In this document: positions 54,619-64,000 of the stretch, one piece after another
Position numbering within the stretch: position 1 is the stretch's first letter
How the letters are laid out: the number at the start of each line of letters is the position of its first letter
From: an uncultured cyanobacterium
GTDB lineage: Bacteria; Cyanobacteriota; Cyanobacteriia; Cyanobacteriales; Nostocaceae
Reading direction: 5' to 3'
DNA length: 64,000 nucleotides
Assembly: GCA_903903925.1 (NCBI GenBank)
Contig: CAIVAU010000066.1
Coordinates: 1-64,000 of the forward strand
Notes under the pieces: model-generated
Told to the model about the DNA's origin: nothing
The model's database searches: none
What the model saw: only the letters and a program-made list of their open reading frames with translations
Translations under genes and position numbers: made by a program

Positions 54619-54873
54619 GGGGGATTTTGGAAATGATACGCGCTCTTTCAGAAACTCAAGATTAACATGTTATTTGGTCAAGAAACTGAATCACCATTAC
54701 CAGAAGAACAACCCTCCACCAATGAGTTTACCTTGAATCCTTGAATCCCCAACCAAACCAATTCTGACTCCTGATTCCTGATTTCTGATTTCTAGATTTT
54801 TACCTCGCTACACTAGCGAAAAGAACAACTGTACTGCTATATATTAAGAAGTAGGTGTAGCACCAGAGCCTGA
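54619..54873. other. Intergenic region before sbcC
   Basis: A 25-codon frame starts at the ATG near 54668 (MLFGQETESPLPEEQPSTNE), with no ribosome site I can support; probably a remnant. TCCTGATT repeats at 54768-54792. No other gene. Confidence 0.35.
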
Positions 54874-57800
54874 ATGATTCCAGTACAACTTACTCTCAAA
54901 AATTTCCTCAGTTACCGTGATGCAACTTTAGATTTTCGCGGGTTACACACAGCCTGTATTTGCGGTTCTAATGGCGCTGGGAAATCTTCTCTGTTGGAAG
55001 CGATTACCTGGGCAATTTGGGGTGAAAGTAGAGCTGCTGCTGAAGAGGACGTGATCAATACTGGCGCTAAAGACGTTCGGGTTGATTTCATCTTCAAAAC
55101 CAGCGGGCAAATCTATCGAGTCATTCGCACCCGCCAACGGGGCGGAAGTGGCGCGTTGGAATTTCAAATAGAGACAGCTACTGGGTTTCGCTCACTGACC
55201 GGCAAAGGGTTACGGGCGACCCAGGATTTGATTGGTGAACACATTAAGCTGGATTATGATACCTTCATTAATTCTGCCTACCTGCGTCAAGGTCGTGCAG
55301 ATGAATTCATGCTCAAACGTCCCAACGAACGTAAAGAAATTCTAGCGGAGTTGTTGAAACTCAATCAGTACGATGAATTGGAAGAACGGGCAAAAGAATC
55401 GTCACGTCAGTTTAAAGCACGGGTAGAGGAGTTAGAGCGTTCTTTGGAGTCGATGAAAAATCAACTTCAACAACGTGAGGTGATTGCCCAAAAACAAGCC
55501 AATTTAGAAGCTGAACTAAACAACCTACAACAAGTACAGGCATTTGATCAGATCCAATTACAAAGTTTGCAAGTTGTACAGCACCAGCGGCAAACTTGGC
55601 AAGAACAACTCAACTTTGTGAGACAGCAATACCAAAATCTCACGCAAGACTGCGATCGCCTTCAGCAAGAACAGTCTGCAACTAACAGTCAACTAACAGA
55701 TTTAGAAGCAAGATTAAGTCAAGAAGCTGAGATTAAAGCCGGATACTCTCAATACCAAATTCTGCGATCTCAAGAAGAAGCTTTTGCTACCAAATTTGAA
55801 GAATATACTCGTGCTGAAGGAACACGTCAACAACAGCAACAGCAACTTACCAAAAAAATTCATGAAATTGAGCGACAGTTGCAACATGCTGAAGCCCAAC
55901 TAGAAGCCCTACAGCAACAAGAAAGGGAAGTTCAGCAAACTTTGACTAAGTTAGATGAAGTCGAAGTGGCTTTGGCACAACTAGCGGCTGCGCGTAACCA
56001 TGTTGCCAATTTAGATCAGTTACGCATGCAAGTGTCTCCCTTGCTGCAACAACAAGCAGCTTTGCAAAGTCAACTGAATCGCGTTCATGCTGGTTTAGTC
56101 GCCCGTATAGAACAGATAGAGGTGAGAGAAAACCAACTGCTATCGCTTTCATCGCGCCAACCACAACTGCAACAAGCAGTGATCGAAGTGGGTTTGCAGA
56201 TTGAGGATATGGATAAAAAGCGAGTTTACCTGCAACGAGTTCAGGAAAAAGGGCAAGAACGACGTCACTTTATTGAACGCCTACAAGCCCAGCAACGGGA
56301 GTATGAAAGGTTGTTAGGAGAACTCGATCAAAAACTGCTTCTGCTGCAAAACCCTAATGCTGTGTGTCCGTTGTGTGAGCGTCCGTTGGAGGAACATCAC
56401 TGGAATCGTGTCGTAGACAAAACCAACATGGAGTACAAGGATACAGAAGGACAATTATGGGTATTCCGGGAACAAATGGCTGTGTCAGACAGAGAGATTC
56501 AGGTACTTAGGCAGGAATACCGAGAAATTTCACAACAAATAGCCACATACGATAGTGTACGTGAACACAGAGGTCTATTGGCAGCACAGTTGCAAGCAAC
56601 TAGTGATGTGGAACAACAACTACAACAAATTGCCGTAGAAAGAGAGCAACTGGAGCGATCGCTCCAAGTTGGTGATTATGCCCCAGACAAACAAGCTGAA
56701 CTACAAGAGCTAGAACAATATCTACAACAACTCAATTACAATGAGCAAGACCACGCCCTTGCCCGAAACGAAGTTGAGCGGTGGCGGTGGGCAGAGATTA
56801 AACTAAGCCAGATAAAAGATGCAGCAAAGCGACAAGCACAGATAGCAGCACGAAAACCAGAACTTCAGGCGCAAATTGACCAATTAAAAACAAGAATGCA
56901 GCAAGAGTCTACCGATTCTGACTGTGCTAGACAAATTACCGCCCTTGAACGTTACATTGGTGAAATTGGCTACGAAACTGAACAACATAACCACCTCAGG
57001 ATGGCTGTCAGAAAAGCTCAACCTTGGGAGTTACGCTACCAACAACTCTTGGGGGCGCAACAGCAGTATCCACAACTGAAGGCAAGAGCGCAAGAGTTGG
57101 AAGTATCCTGGCAAGGGAGATTAGCTGAACGGCAAAGACTTGCTACTCAAATCGAAAGTATCACCCACCAAATGGAGGAAACAGCAAACCCAACTGCCCA
57201 AATTCAGACCCTAGAACAGCAGTTAACATCACGCAGACGACAACTAGATGAGCAACTCGCGCAGTTAGGGCGTTTAGAACAGTTAACGCATCAACTGGAA
57301 ACGCTACAACTTCAGTATGAGCAACAACAGCAGCAACTGCAACAAGCAAAGCAGCAACATCGTATTTATCAGGAATTAGCGCAAGCATTTGGTAAAAATG
57401 GTATCCAAGCACTGATGATCGAGAATGTCTTGCCCCAACTGGAAGCCGAGACAAATCAACTTCTTTCGCGATTGAGTGCCAACCAGTTACATGTTCAATT
57501 TGTTACACAAAAAGCTGGACGTTCTGCAAAGAAAAATGCGAAGCTGATAGATACTTTAGATATTTTGATTGCTGATGCTAGAGGAACGAGAGCTTATGAA
57601 ACTTACTCTGGGGGAGAGGCGTTTAGGATTAACTTTGCCATCCGTTTAGCCTTAGCAAAATTACTAGCGCAACGGGCTGGGGCGGCTTTGCAACTGCTGA
57701 TTGTCGATGAAGGGTTTGGGACACAAGATGCGGAAGGGTGCGAACGTTTGATTGCAGCGATTAATGCGATCGCCGCTGATTTCGCTTGTATCCTCACCGT

Positions 57801-57891
57801 CACTCATATGCCTCACCTCAAGGAAGCCTTCCAAGCCCGGATAGAAGTCCATAAAACCCAGGAAGGTTCACAGTTAAGTTTGTCGATTTAA
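54874..57891 (+). CDS. sbcC: SbcC/Rad50-type exonuclease subunit
   Basis: This 1005-residue SMC-like ATPase has Walker A GSNGAGKSS (residues about 32-40), a Q-loop region with INSAYLRQGRADEF, and long Gln-rich coiled coils. The zinc hook is CPLC in NAVCPLCERPLEE (about residue 496). The signature motif is TYSGGEAFRINFAIRLALAK and Walker B is LLIVDEGFGTQD. With SbcD it processes DNA ends and hairpins. No sbcD is adjacent, but the Gln-rich coils are intact. Confidence 0.95.
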   Translation: MIPVQLTLKNFLSYRDATLDFRGLHTACICGSNGAGKSSLLEAITWAIWGESRAAAEEDVINTGAKDVRVDFIFKTSGQIYRVIRTRQRGGSGALEFQIETATGFRSLTGKGLRATQDLIGEHIKLDYDTFINSAYLRQGRADEFMLKRPNERKEILAELLKLNQYDELEERAKESSRQFKARVEELERSLESMKNQLQQREVIAQKQANLEAELNNLQQVQAFDQIQLQSLQVVQHQRQTWQEQLNFVRQQYQNLTQDCDRLQQEQSATNSQLTDLEARLSQEAEIKAGYSQYQILRSQEEAFATKFEEYTRAEGTRQQQQQQLTKKIHEIERQLQHAEAQLEALQQQEREVQQTLTKLDEVEVALAQLAAARNHVANLDQLRMQVSPLLQQQAALQSQLNRVHAGLVARIEQIEVRENQLLSLSSRQPQLQQAVIEVGLQIEDMDKKRVYLQRVQEKGQERRHFIERLQAQQREYERLLGELDQKLLLLQNPNAVCPLCERPLEEHHWNRVVDKTNMEYKDTEGQLWVFREQMAVSDREIQVLRQEYREISQQIATYDSVREHRGLLAAQLQATSDVEQQLQQIAVEREQLERSLQVGDYAPDKQAELQELEQYLQQLNYNEQDHALARNEVERWRWAEIKLSQIKDAAKRQAQIAARKPELQAQIDQLKTRMQQESTDSDCARQITALERYIGEIGYETEQHNHLRMAVRKAQPWELRYQQLLGAQQQYPQLKARAQELEVSWQGRLAERQRLATQIESITHQMEETANPTAQIQTLEQQLTSRRRQLDEQLAQLGRLEQLTHQLETLQLQYEQQQQQLQQAKQQHRIYQELAQAFGKNGIQALMIENVLPQLEAETNQLLSRLSANQLHVQFVTQKAGRSAKKNAKLIDTLDILIADARGTRAYETYSGGEAFRINFAIRLALAKLLAQRAGAALQLLIVDEGFGTQDAEGCERLIAAINAIAADFACILTVTHMPHLKEAFQARIEVHKTQEGSQLSLSI

Positions 57892-57987
57892 CGGAGATCC
57901 CTTAAGACTCACGCCCTATTACCTTATGTCTTGCGTTGCCTTGCATTGCAAGATAGACTGAGGGAGACGCTTATAGTATGAGGTGTT

Positions 57988-58137
57988 ATGAGTAAGGAGA
58001 ACATCACCTTCCGTCTTGACAGTGAAAAACGGGTGCTATTGGACGCGATCGCGCAAGGACAAGATCGGGATAGAACCTACATTCTTAATGAAGCAGTAGT
58101 CTTTACCGGACACCCAAAAATAGCATTCCCAGCCTGA
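57988..58137 (+). pseudogene. Ribbon-helix-helix antitoxin, N-terminal fragment
   Basis: 49 residues: MSKENITFRLDSEKRVLLDA (beta strand, helix), then DRDRTYILNEAVVF, the RHH/CopG core. RHH antitoxins of this kind run to about 80-90 residues; here the frame ends after TGHPKIAFPA, where a palindrome-bearing repeat (58125-58146) begins. The toxin gene is absent. Probably a decayed remnant, although DNA binding could survive. Confidence 0.6.
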
Positions 58138-58146
58138 GGCTGGGAA
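58125..58146. repeat. Perfect palindrome TTCCCAGCCTGAGGCTGGGAA
   Basis: TTCCCAGCC and GGCTGGGAA flank TGA, a common dispersed repeat in cyanobacteria. It sits at the end of the truncated RHH gene and close to the convergent ugd gene end at 58174, so it could serve as a terminator. Confidence 0.65.
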
Positions 58147-58173
58147 CAAGAAGGGAGAAAATTCTAAGTTAAT

Positions 58174-59565
58174 CTACCGTCCGACGCCTACATATTGGAA
58201 GCCCGCCCTTACCATTGTTTCAGGATCGAGGAAGTTGCGACCATCAATGATGACTGGGTGGAGCATCAATTTTGCCATCTTCGTATAGTCCAAATTATTG
58301 AACTGTTGCCATTCGGTCACGAGTACTAAAGCATCGCAACCGTCAGCCAAGCGTTCGGCATCAGTTTCCACTAGTACACCAGAAAGTCCATGACGCATAC
58401 CTGTTTGAGAAACAATGGGATCGTATGCCTTAACCTTAGCTCCCAGTCGGTTCAGTTGCTCAATCAGATTGAGTGCTGGAGCATCACGCATATCATCAGT
58501 ATCAGGCTTGAAGGTTAAGCCAAGCAATCCTACAGTTTTGCCTTTCAAGATTTTCAGGACTTGCTGGAGTTTTTCAACAGCAATCAAGCGCTGGCGTTCG
58601 TTGACACTCACAGCAGATTTGAGCAGTTGGGCTTCGTAACCGTAGTCATCAGCAGTGTGAATGAGTGCAGCAACATCTTTAGGGAAGCACGAACCACCCC
58701 AACCAATACCGGCGTTGAGGAATTTGCTGCCTATGCGGGAGTCTAGACCGATACCTTTTGCAACTTGACAAACATCAGCACCGACGCGATCGCAAATGTT
58801 AGCAACTTCGTTAATAAAACTAATCTTAGTCGCCAAAAAAGCATTAGCAGCGTATTTAACCATCTCCGCCGAACTTAGGTCTGTGACTAGTACTGGCACT
58901 GGTGGTAAAGATTGGTCAGATGCATACTTGCGCTCTACAATTGGGGAATACAATTCTTTCATCATCGCGACTGCTTTCGGACTATTGCCTCCTAGTACAA
59001 TGCGATCAGGGTTAAAAGTGTCGTATACTGCCGAACCTTCCCGCAAAAACTCTGGATTGCTGATCACATCAAACTTAGCTACCGTCTCCGGTAATTTTTC
59101 ATCAATTGCCACTCCCCCTGCTGGCACCAGTGTTTTCTGACGTTCAGCAATGCCATCCAAGACTATCATCCGCACCCAGTCCCCTGAACCAATAGGTACT
59201 GTAGATTTGTTGACAATCACTTTATACCCACCGTTTAAATGGGCACCAATACTCCGGGCTACGGCTTCAACATAACGAGTATCACTCTCACCAGTAGGCA
59301 AAGGCGGAGTTCCCACAGCGATGAACAAAATTTCACCGTGAGCAACTCCGCGACCGATATCAGTGGTAAACTCAATCTTCCCTGAATTAATGGCAGCGTG
59401 CATAATATCTGAAAGTCCAGGCTCGAAAATCGGTGATTGCCCAGACTTCATGATCTTGACTTTTTCTTCATTGTTGTCTACACATATGACATCATGCCCG
59501 ATGTGAGCCAAGCAAGCACCTGTAACCAAACCAACGTAACCAGTACCAATGACGCAAACACGCAT
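58174..59565 (-). CDS. ugd: UDP-glucose 6-dehydrogenase
   Basis: A 463-residue enzyme that oxidises UDP-glucose to UDP-glucuronate. NAD-binding VIGTGYVGLVTG (about residues 5-16), the catalytic Cys in GWGGSCFPKD (about residue 271), and a C-terminal UDP-binding domain (GLLGLTFKPDTDDMRDAPAL). It directly precedes, with the UXS-like gene, a pathway to UDP-xylose for polysaccharide. About 100 bases of heptamer repeats separate it from the UXS-like gene upstream. Confidence 0.95.
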   Translation of the reverse strand: MRVCVIGTGYVGLVTGACLAHIGHDVICVDNNEEKVKIMKSGQSPIFEPGLSDIMHAAINSGKIEFTTDIGRGVAHGEILFIAVGTPPLPTGESDTRYVEAVARSIGAHLNGGYKVIVNKSTVPIGSGDWVRMIVLDGIAERQKTLVPAGGVAIDEKLPETVAKFDVISNPEFLREGSAVYDTFNPDRIVLGGNSPKAVAMMKELYSPIVERKYASDQSLPPVPVLVTDLSSAEMVKYAANAFLATKISFINEVANICDRVGADVCQVAKGIGLDSRIGSKFLNAGIGWGGSCFPKDVAALIHTADDYGYEAQLLKSAVSVNERQRLIAVEKLQQVLKILKGKTVGLLGLTFKPDTDDMRDAPALNLIEQLNRLGAKVKAYDPIVSQTGMRHGLSGVLVETDAERLADGCDALVLVTEWQQFNNLDYTKMAKLMLHPVIIDGRNFLDPETMVRAGFQYVGVGR

Positions 59566-59589
59566 TTTTAAAATTCCTTGTTTTTTTGA

Positions 59590-59667
<78 letters not shown>

Positions 59668-59674
<7 letters not shown>

Positions 59675-60603
59675 ATATTGTTTATCCGAGCACGGAAATC
59701 TTCTATAGTCAGTTTCAACCCCTGTTGTAACGGAACGGTAGGTTCCCAATTTAACCAAGTTTTTGCCTTTGTAATATCAGGACGACGACGACGTGGATCG
59801 TCAGAAGGTAATGGCTCAAACTTAATTTGTGCATCGGGGTTTACTAGATTTTGCACATTTTGTGCCAATTCTAAAATCGTATATTCATCAGGATTGCCCA
59901 AATTCACTGGACCGGTATATTCACCATTCATCAGCCGCATCAGTCCATCTACTAAGTCTGAGACGTAACAAAAACTGCGAGTCTGGGAACCATCTCCATA
60001 TACGGTTAAAGGAATACCCTGTAACGATTGAACGATAAAGTTGCTCACTACCCGACCGTCGTTTTCTAGCATTCGCGGTCCATAGGTGTTAAAAATTCGG
60101 GCAACCCGAATATCAACTTTATTTTGCCTGTAATAATCAAATGTCAGCGTCTCAGCAATTCGTTTACCTTCGTCATAGCATGATCTGATGCCGATAGGAT
60201 TGACGTTTCCCCAGTATTCTTCAACTTGGGGATGAATTTCAGGATCGCCGTACACTTCACTGGTCGAAGCTAACAAAAAACGTGCTTTCACGCGCTTAGC
60301 CAGTCCCAGCATATTCAGTGTCCCCATAACACTAGTTTTGACCGTTTTGACTGGGTTATACTGGTAATGCACAGGGGAAGCAGGACAAGCTAGATGGTAA
60401 ATCTGATCAATCTCTAATCGAATAGGTTCAGTAATGTCATGGCGGATCATTTCAAAATAAGGGTGATCCATCCACTTCAGGATGTTGCGTTTGTGACCTG
60501 TGTAGAAGTTATCCAAACAAATGACTTCATGTTTTTCTGCTAAGAGTCGCTCTATCAAGTGTGAACCAATAAATCCAGCACCGCCCGTTACCAATATTCT
60601 CAT
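59668..60603 (-). CDS. UDP-glucuronate decarboxylase (UDP-xylose synthase)-like SDR
   Basis: This 311-residue extended SDR has [14 protein letters not shown] near residue 7, SCYDEGKR carrying the catalytic Tyr-x3-Lys, [15 protein letters not shown], and STSEVYGDP. These are strong UXS hallmarks, and it sits next to ugd, which makes the substrate UDP-glucuronate. The expected product is UDP-xylose for exopolysaccharide or glycan. The stop overlaps the repeat array. Confidence 0.88.
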
Positions 60604-60960
60604 AATTTGCCTGTGTGTTAACAGATGATTGTCATTGCAAGAGCTGTTGCGCTTGTCTTTAGAGTACCCAGTCTTTTCACAGAAATACAGCGCAACTCAG
60701 GATAATTGAGGAGTTGTATTTCACTGCCTACAAATTGCTTGAAGATGCCATTCTATCTAGTAGATCGTATATGCCTAGCACACAACATTTAGCCAAGGAT
60801 AAAGTTTTTGGCTTTTGGCTGCTCGAGCTAAATTTACATAATTCTTTCAGAAAGTTAACAAATATCGTCTGCCAACGGTGGGATTTTAACCAAGAATTTA
60901 CTGAATCTTCAAGAAGATAAAGCGATAGATGCTCACGGTTGACGGTTGACTGTCAACCGA
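60604..60960. other. Intergenic region
   Basis: 357 bases between the UXS-like and antiporter genes. It contains GGTTGACTGTCAACC (a palindrome at about 60945) at the end of the antiporter gene. A 68-codon open frame is present on the plus strand (60714) but lacks a ribosome site and conservation; not called. Confidence 0.4.
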
Positions 60961-63105
60961 TCAAATGATTCCCTGTGACATCGTAGCTGTGGTCGTGACC
61001 TCAGATGGCAACGCTTCTGTTTGAATATGCTGTGGTTCTCCAAGCATGATGATAGAGCAAGTAAGTTGCCTTGCTAAGTGGTTTGTGACGTCACTGATGG
61101 CTAAACCACCAGGACTGGTACGATTGCGTGTAAATGGTAGCACGACTAAGTCATAGAGTCTTGCAGCCTGCAAAATCGCTTGAGCGACACTTTCATGGGC
61201 GATGATTTGAATTTCTGGTGGGTTTGGCAAAGCCAATTTAGATATCAGTAGGGAGAGTTGCGATCGCCTCCAAGCGATTTTACTTGAACTGGTGCGGCGT
61301 TCGCATACATTTAACACGGTAACTTGTGCTTGATTTGCATCTGCTAGAATCTGGGCAAATTGCACAGGTTGCCATGATGGCGCTAATAAATTTTCCACAG
61401 GCACCAAAATGCGCTGAATTTTTTTCGGTGATTCCACAAGACGGGTCACGGCTACTGGACAATGGGATGACCAGAGAACGTTATCAATCACATTCCCAAA
61501 TAAACGCGCTTTCAACCCAGTGCGGTTACCCCAACCCATGACAATTAAACTAGCCTTTTGTTCTCGAGAAGCCCGACTAATTCCCTGGGCGAAGGCATCA
61601 TCAATTCGCAATAATGGATCTGCTTCCACACCTAAGACTCGACTCTGTGCTGTGGCTTTCAACAGCAGCCGTTCACTTCGTTGTACAGAAGCGTCCAACT
61701 GAGGTGCATCCATGTGAGCAAAAGCGGTCGCGATCGCCAAAGGGATAATCCTGCCATTTGCCTGTCGCGCTAACAATGCAGCCATTTCAATTAAATATTG
61801 CTGCGTCTGCGGATTATACACAGGTACTACGATCGTGAAAGGGCTATTTCTTTTTTCTGGATTCTGGTAGGGCGGGGAAGTTGGCTTTTGTGCCTTTTCT
61901 GGTATTGGAGTCAAACCTACAGCTACTTTACTGGTCATTAACGGTCCCAAGGTCGAGGTGACAAGCATTAAGAAAATGACACTGTTTAATACTGCCAAAT
62001 TCAGCAACCCTACCCGATAGCCTACTAACGTTGCTGCTAACGTTACACCTACTTGCGGCACTGACAAAGACCATATCGTTAACATTTCTTGCCAGTTGTA
62101 GCGATAAACTAATTTTGTTAATAAAGCCGCTATCAATTTGCTTGTAATTAAACCAACGACAATAAACAGAGTTAACTTGAGAGTCCCAATACTTTTTAAA
62201 AAGCTCGGCAAATCAATCAGCAAGCCGAGGTTAACAAAGAAAATAGGAATGAACAGCACGTTGCCAACAAAGACTACCTTTTCTTTGACTGGGCCTTCTC
62301 CTACAGCTTCGTTGACTGCTAAACCTGCTAAAAAAGCTCCAACGACTTTTTCTAACCCAATCAATTGAGCGCCTACCTCAGCTAAAAATACGGAGAGCAA
62401 GACAAACAAAAACTGGTTTCCTTCGTCATCTCCAGACCGCCGAAAAAATTCTTTACCCGCCCAATCAAAGCCTACTAAAACAATGAGCGCGTAGATAATT
62501 AAAGAATTTAATAAAGAAATGATTGGCCAAAAGCTGAGTTTTTCAGTATGAATAGCTACACAAATAGCCAGTACTAGTACCACACTAGCATCGGTAAAAA
62601 TCGAAGCTCCGATCGTAACAGTGACAGCTTCGTTGTTAATGACTCCCAAGCGACTAATAATGGGATATGCCAAAAGCGTATGAGAAGCAAACAAAGCGCC
62701 TATGAGAATCGCAGCATTCCAGTCAAAGCTAAAAATCCGCCCTACAGCAGTTCCTACCACAAAGGGGACTAAAAAAGTGAAGCTCCCAAATCCTAAAGAG
62801 CGATTTCTTTGGCGGCGAAACTGTTCTATGTCAACTTCTAGACCCGCAACAAACATCAAGTAAACTAACCCGATGTCTGATAGCAAGATCATCATCGGTG
62901 AATCTATCTGCAATAGGTTCCAGCCGTGAGAACCAAGCACTACCCCCGATGCTAGTAAACCCAATAATCCTGGTAATCGTAGGCGCTCAAACAGGATGGG
63001 TACAACTAATATGACAACCAACAGAATAGCGAAGGGAACAATTGGTTCCTTGCTGAGAACTTGGTTAATGTTGCCCAAAGCAAGAAATTGTAATATCACT
63101 TCCAT
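60961..63105 (-). CDS. CPA2 cation:proton antiporter with universal-stress domains
   Basis: A 714-residue protein. Residues about 20-400 form 12-13 transmembrane helices of a Na+/H+ (KefB/NhaS-like) exchanger, with GASIFTDASVVLVLAI carrying the TDAS motif and EVGAQLIGLEKVVGAFLAGL. Residues about 420-700 contain two UspA-like parts (FTIVVPVYNPQTQQYLIEMA; ASLIVMGWGNRTGLKARLFG; RILVPVENLLAPSWQPVQFA). The tail probably gates transport. No TrkA-N domain. The specific ion is unknown. Confidence 0.9.
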   Translation of the reverse strand: MEVILQFLALGNINQVLSKEPIVPFAILLVVILVVPILFERLRLPGLLGLLASGVVLGSHGWNLLQIDSPMMILLSDIGLVYLMFVAGLEVDIEQFRRQRNRSLGFGSFTFLVPFVVGTAVGRIFSFDWNAAILIGALFASHTLLAYPIISRLGVINNEAVTVTIGASIFTDASVVLVLAICVAIHTEKLSFWPIISLLNSLIIYALIVLVGFDWAGKEFFRRSGDDEGNQFLFVLLSVFLAEVGAQLIGLEKVVGAFLAGLAVNEAVGEGPVKEKVVFVGNVLFIPIFFVNLGLLIDLPSFLKSIGTLKLTLFIVVGLITSKLIAALLTKLVYRYNWQEMLTIWSLSVPQVGVTLAATLVGYRVGLLNLAVLNSVIFLMLVTSTLGPLMTSKVAVGLTPIPEKAQKPTSPPYQNPEKRNSPFTIVVPVYNPQTQQYLIEMAALLARQANGRIIPLAIATAFAHMDAPQLDASVQRSERLLLKATAQSRVLGVEADPLLRIDDAFAQGISRASREQKASLIVMGWGNRTGLKARLFGNVIDNVLWSSHCPVAVTRLVESPKKIQRILVPVENLLAPSWQPVQFAQILADANQAQVTVLNVCERRTSSSKIAWRRSQLSLLISKLALPNPPEIQIIAHESVAQAILQAARLYDLVVLPFTRNRTSPGGLAISDVTNHLARQLTCSIIMLGEPQHIQTEALPSEVTTTATMSQGII

Positions 63106-63147
63106 AGATACGATTTGGAAAAGCTATGGTGAGGCGGGATACACACT

Positions 63148-63213
63148 GGGGACTGGGGGCTGGGGACTGGGGACTGGGGACTGGGGACTGGGGACTGGGG
63201 ACTGGGGACTGGG
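63148..63213. repeat. Heptamer tandem repeat (GGGGACT)n
   Basis: Nine copies of GGGGACT or the variant GGGGGCT; a G-rich STRR family 5' of the antiporter gene and 3' of the HAS-barrel gene. Confidence 0.9.
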
Positions 63214-63259
63214 TAGGATATTGATCCCGATCACCTATCGCCAGTCCCCAATCACTTAC

Positions 63260-63916
63260 CTATGGGTGAATTTGACTCAAAATGAACCGTAAGCGATCAT
63301 AGTCGTCTTTAAGTAGCATACTTAGGGTTCGTCCAGCCTTAATTAACCATTGTCGATCTGCTTTACGTAACTGATACACCTCTCTAATAGCTGCTGCAGT
63401 CAAAAACTCCACTGGTACGCCTTTTACAGAAAGTAGTGTCTGCAGAAAATCTAACTGTTCAGTAAATCGAATGATCACCTCTGGTTCGCAACGGTAAACC
63501 GCCTGATGAATTTGGGGTGGACGAGGAGGCAGATATTGATACACCCGACTATCACTGATCATAGCATTTGTCGGCGGCTCAAATCCGACGATCGCGGCAC
63601 GGAATTCGGTTTTGAGCATGGCAAATATTTGGGGTTGTTCCTCTCGCAGATCCTGCAACGATAATCCCAGAGCAACTGCTCTATGTACGGAATCTATGGG
63701 CATTGTCGTTGCATGATAAACTACAGCATAAACTTGATTGCTCGACTCTTCATCTTTAGAACAGACCCAGCTGCCAAAAGGAGGCATGGGGGGAAAACTC
63801 AAGTCTTCTGGTTCCAAACACTGAGCTAAAAATTCACAAGTAGTGGTCTCTATCACCTCCGCAATGTGATTGGGGTGGCGATCGCGAGTAGAGAACTGTG
63901 GTAATGGGAGACGCAT
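63260..63916 (-). CDS. HAS-barrel-like cyanobacterial protein
   Basis: This 218-residue protein from MRLPLPQFSTRDRHPNHIAE has a predicted beta-barrel (FEFLAQCLEPEDL-like CEFLAQCLEPEDLSFPPM, then GSWVCSKDEESSNQVYAVVY) and a helical C-terminal half. I recall the HAS-barrel family, found with HerA-like ATPases, but no ATPase is adjacent here. The start at 63916 is preferred; the upstream open frame overlaps CTCCTCA repeats (63955-63990). Confidence 0.65.
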   Translation of the reverse strand: MRLPLPQFSTRDRHPNHIAEVIETTTCEFLAQCLEPEDLSFPPMPPFGSWVCSKDEESSNQVYAVVYHATTMPIDSVHRAVALGLSLQDLREEQPQIFAMLKTEFRAAIVGFEPPTNAMISDSRVYQYLPPRPPQIHQAVYRCEPEVIIRFTEQLDFLQTLLSVKGVPVEFLTAAAIREVYQLRKADRQWLIKAGRTLSMLLKDDYDRLRFILSQIHP

Positions 63917-63954
63917 AATAATATTAAGTGAGGAGTTAAGAGTTAGGAATAATA

Positions 63955-63990
63955 ACTCCTCACTCCTCACTCCTCACTCCTCACTCCTCA
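63955..63990. repeat. Heptamer tandem repeat (CTCCTCA)n
   Basis: Five copies of CTCCTCA close to the end of the window. It overlaps only a rejected N-terminal extension of the HAS-barrel gene. Confidence 0.85.
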
Positions 63991-64000
63991 TTTTTTTCCT

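Noticed and set aside
60714-60920. 68-codon frame between the UXS-like and antiporter genes
   Set aside because: No ribosome site, no motif and unusual composition; treated as chance.

Overview
The window comes from a filamentous, probably heterocyst-forming cyanobacterium. The evidence is photosystem genes (psbEFLJ, psaI), ndhCKJ, rubA-ycf48, several cyanobacteria-specific families (DUF3611, DUF3155, CCB1-like, HAS-barrel), many GCGATCGC (HIP1) palindromes, and heptamer short tandem repeats of the kind known from Nostocales. All names below come from reading the sequence; no database search was run.

Layout. 1-0.7 kb: broken toxin-antitoxin genes. 0.8-4 kb: an EF-G paralogue and a TPR protein. 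4.3-10.1 kb (minus): a tight six-gene operon that looks like an uncharacterised small-molecule pathway. It holds a GTP cyclohydrolase II-RibD reductase fusion, a zinc-less MDR dehydrogenase, a PTPS-like protein lacking catalytic residues, a glycosyltransferase and two methyltransferases. 10.2-11.8 kb: ndhCKJ. 12-14.5 kb: rubA-ycf48-psbEFLJ with a terminator, then psaI (minus). 14.8-22.4 kb: a large Pro-rich protein, a DUF2993 protein, an amino-acid permease, an aspartic protease, a methyltransferase and a Tyr/Asn/His tandem-repeat protein. 22.4-25.9 kb: a MITE-like element, a Ser/Thr kinase and a convergent MotA/MotB-like pair resembling ZorA/ZorB. 26.4-39.5 kb: mostly housekeeping (ftsX, aat, rpsN, nth, rseP, serS), a PadR regulator, CCB1-like and DUF3155 proteins, a histidine kinase and a secreted protein.

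40.3-53.9 kb (plus): a large type III-D-like CRISPR effector locus. It has an HD-less GGDD Cas10, Csx10, four more RAMP (Cas7-like) proteins, a Csm2/Cas11-like small protein, Csx19, and two CARF proteins, one apparently CARF-RelE. Embedded in it are a three-gene block with a HEPN-like protein, a PD-(D/E)XK-like protein, and a decayed three-repeat CRISPR remnant. No cas1, cas2, cas6 or intact array is in the window, so crRNAs must come from elsewhere. The expected logic is target RNA binding, cyclic oligoadenylate synthesis by Cas10, then activation of the CARF effectors.

54.2-64 kb: a secreted small protein, sbcC, a truncated RHH antitoxin, ugd and a UDP-xylose synthase-like gene (sugar-nucleotide supply), a CPA2 antiporter with universal-stress domains, and a HAS-barrel protein. 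Intergenic regions are rich in heptamer repeats and dispersed palindromes.
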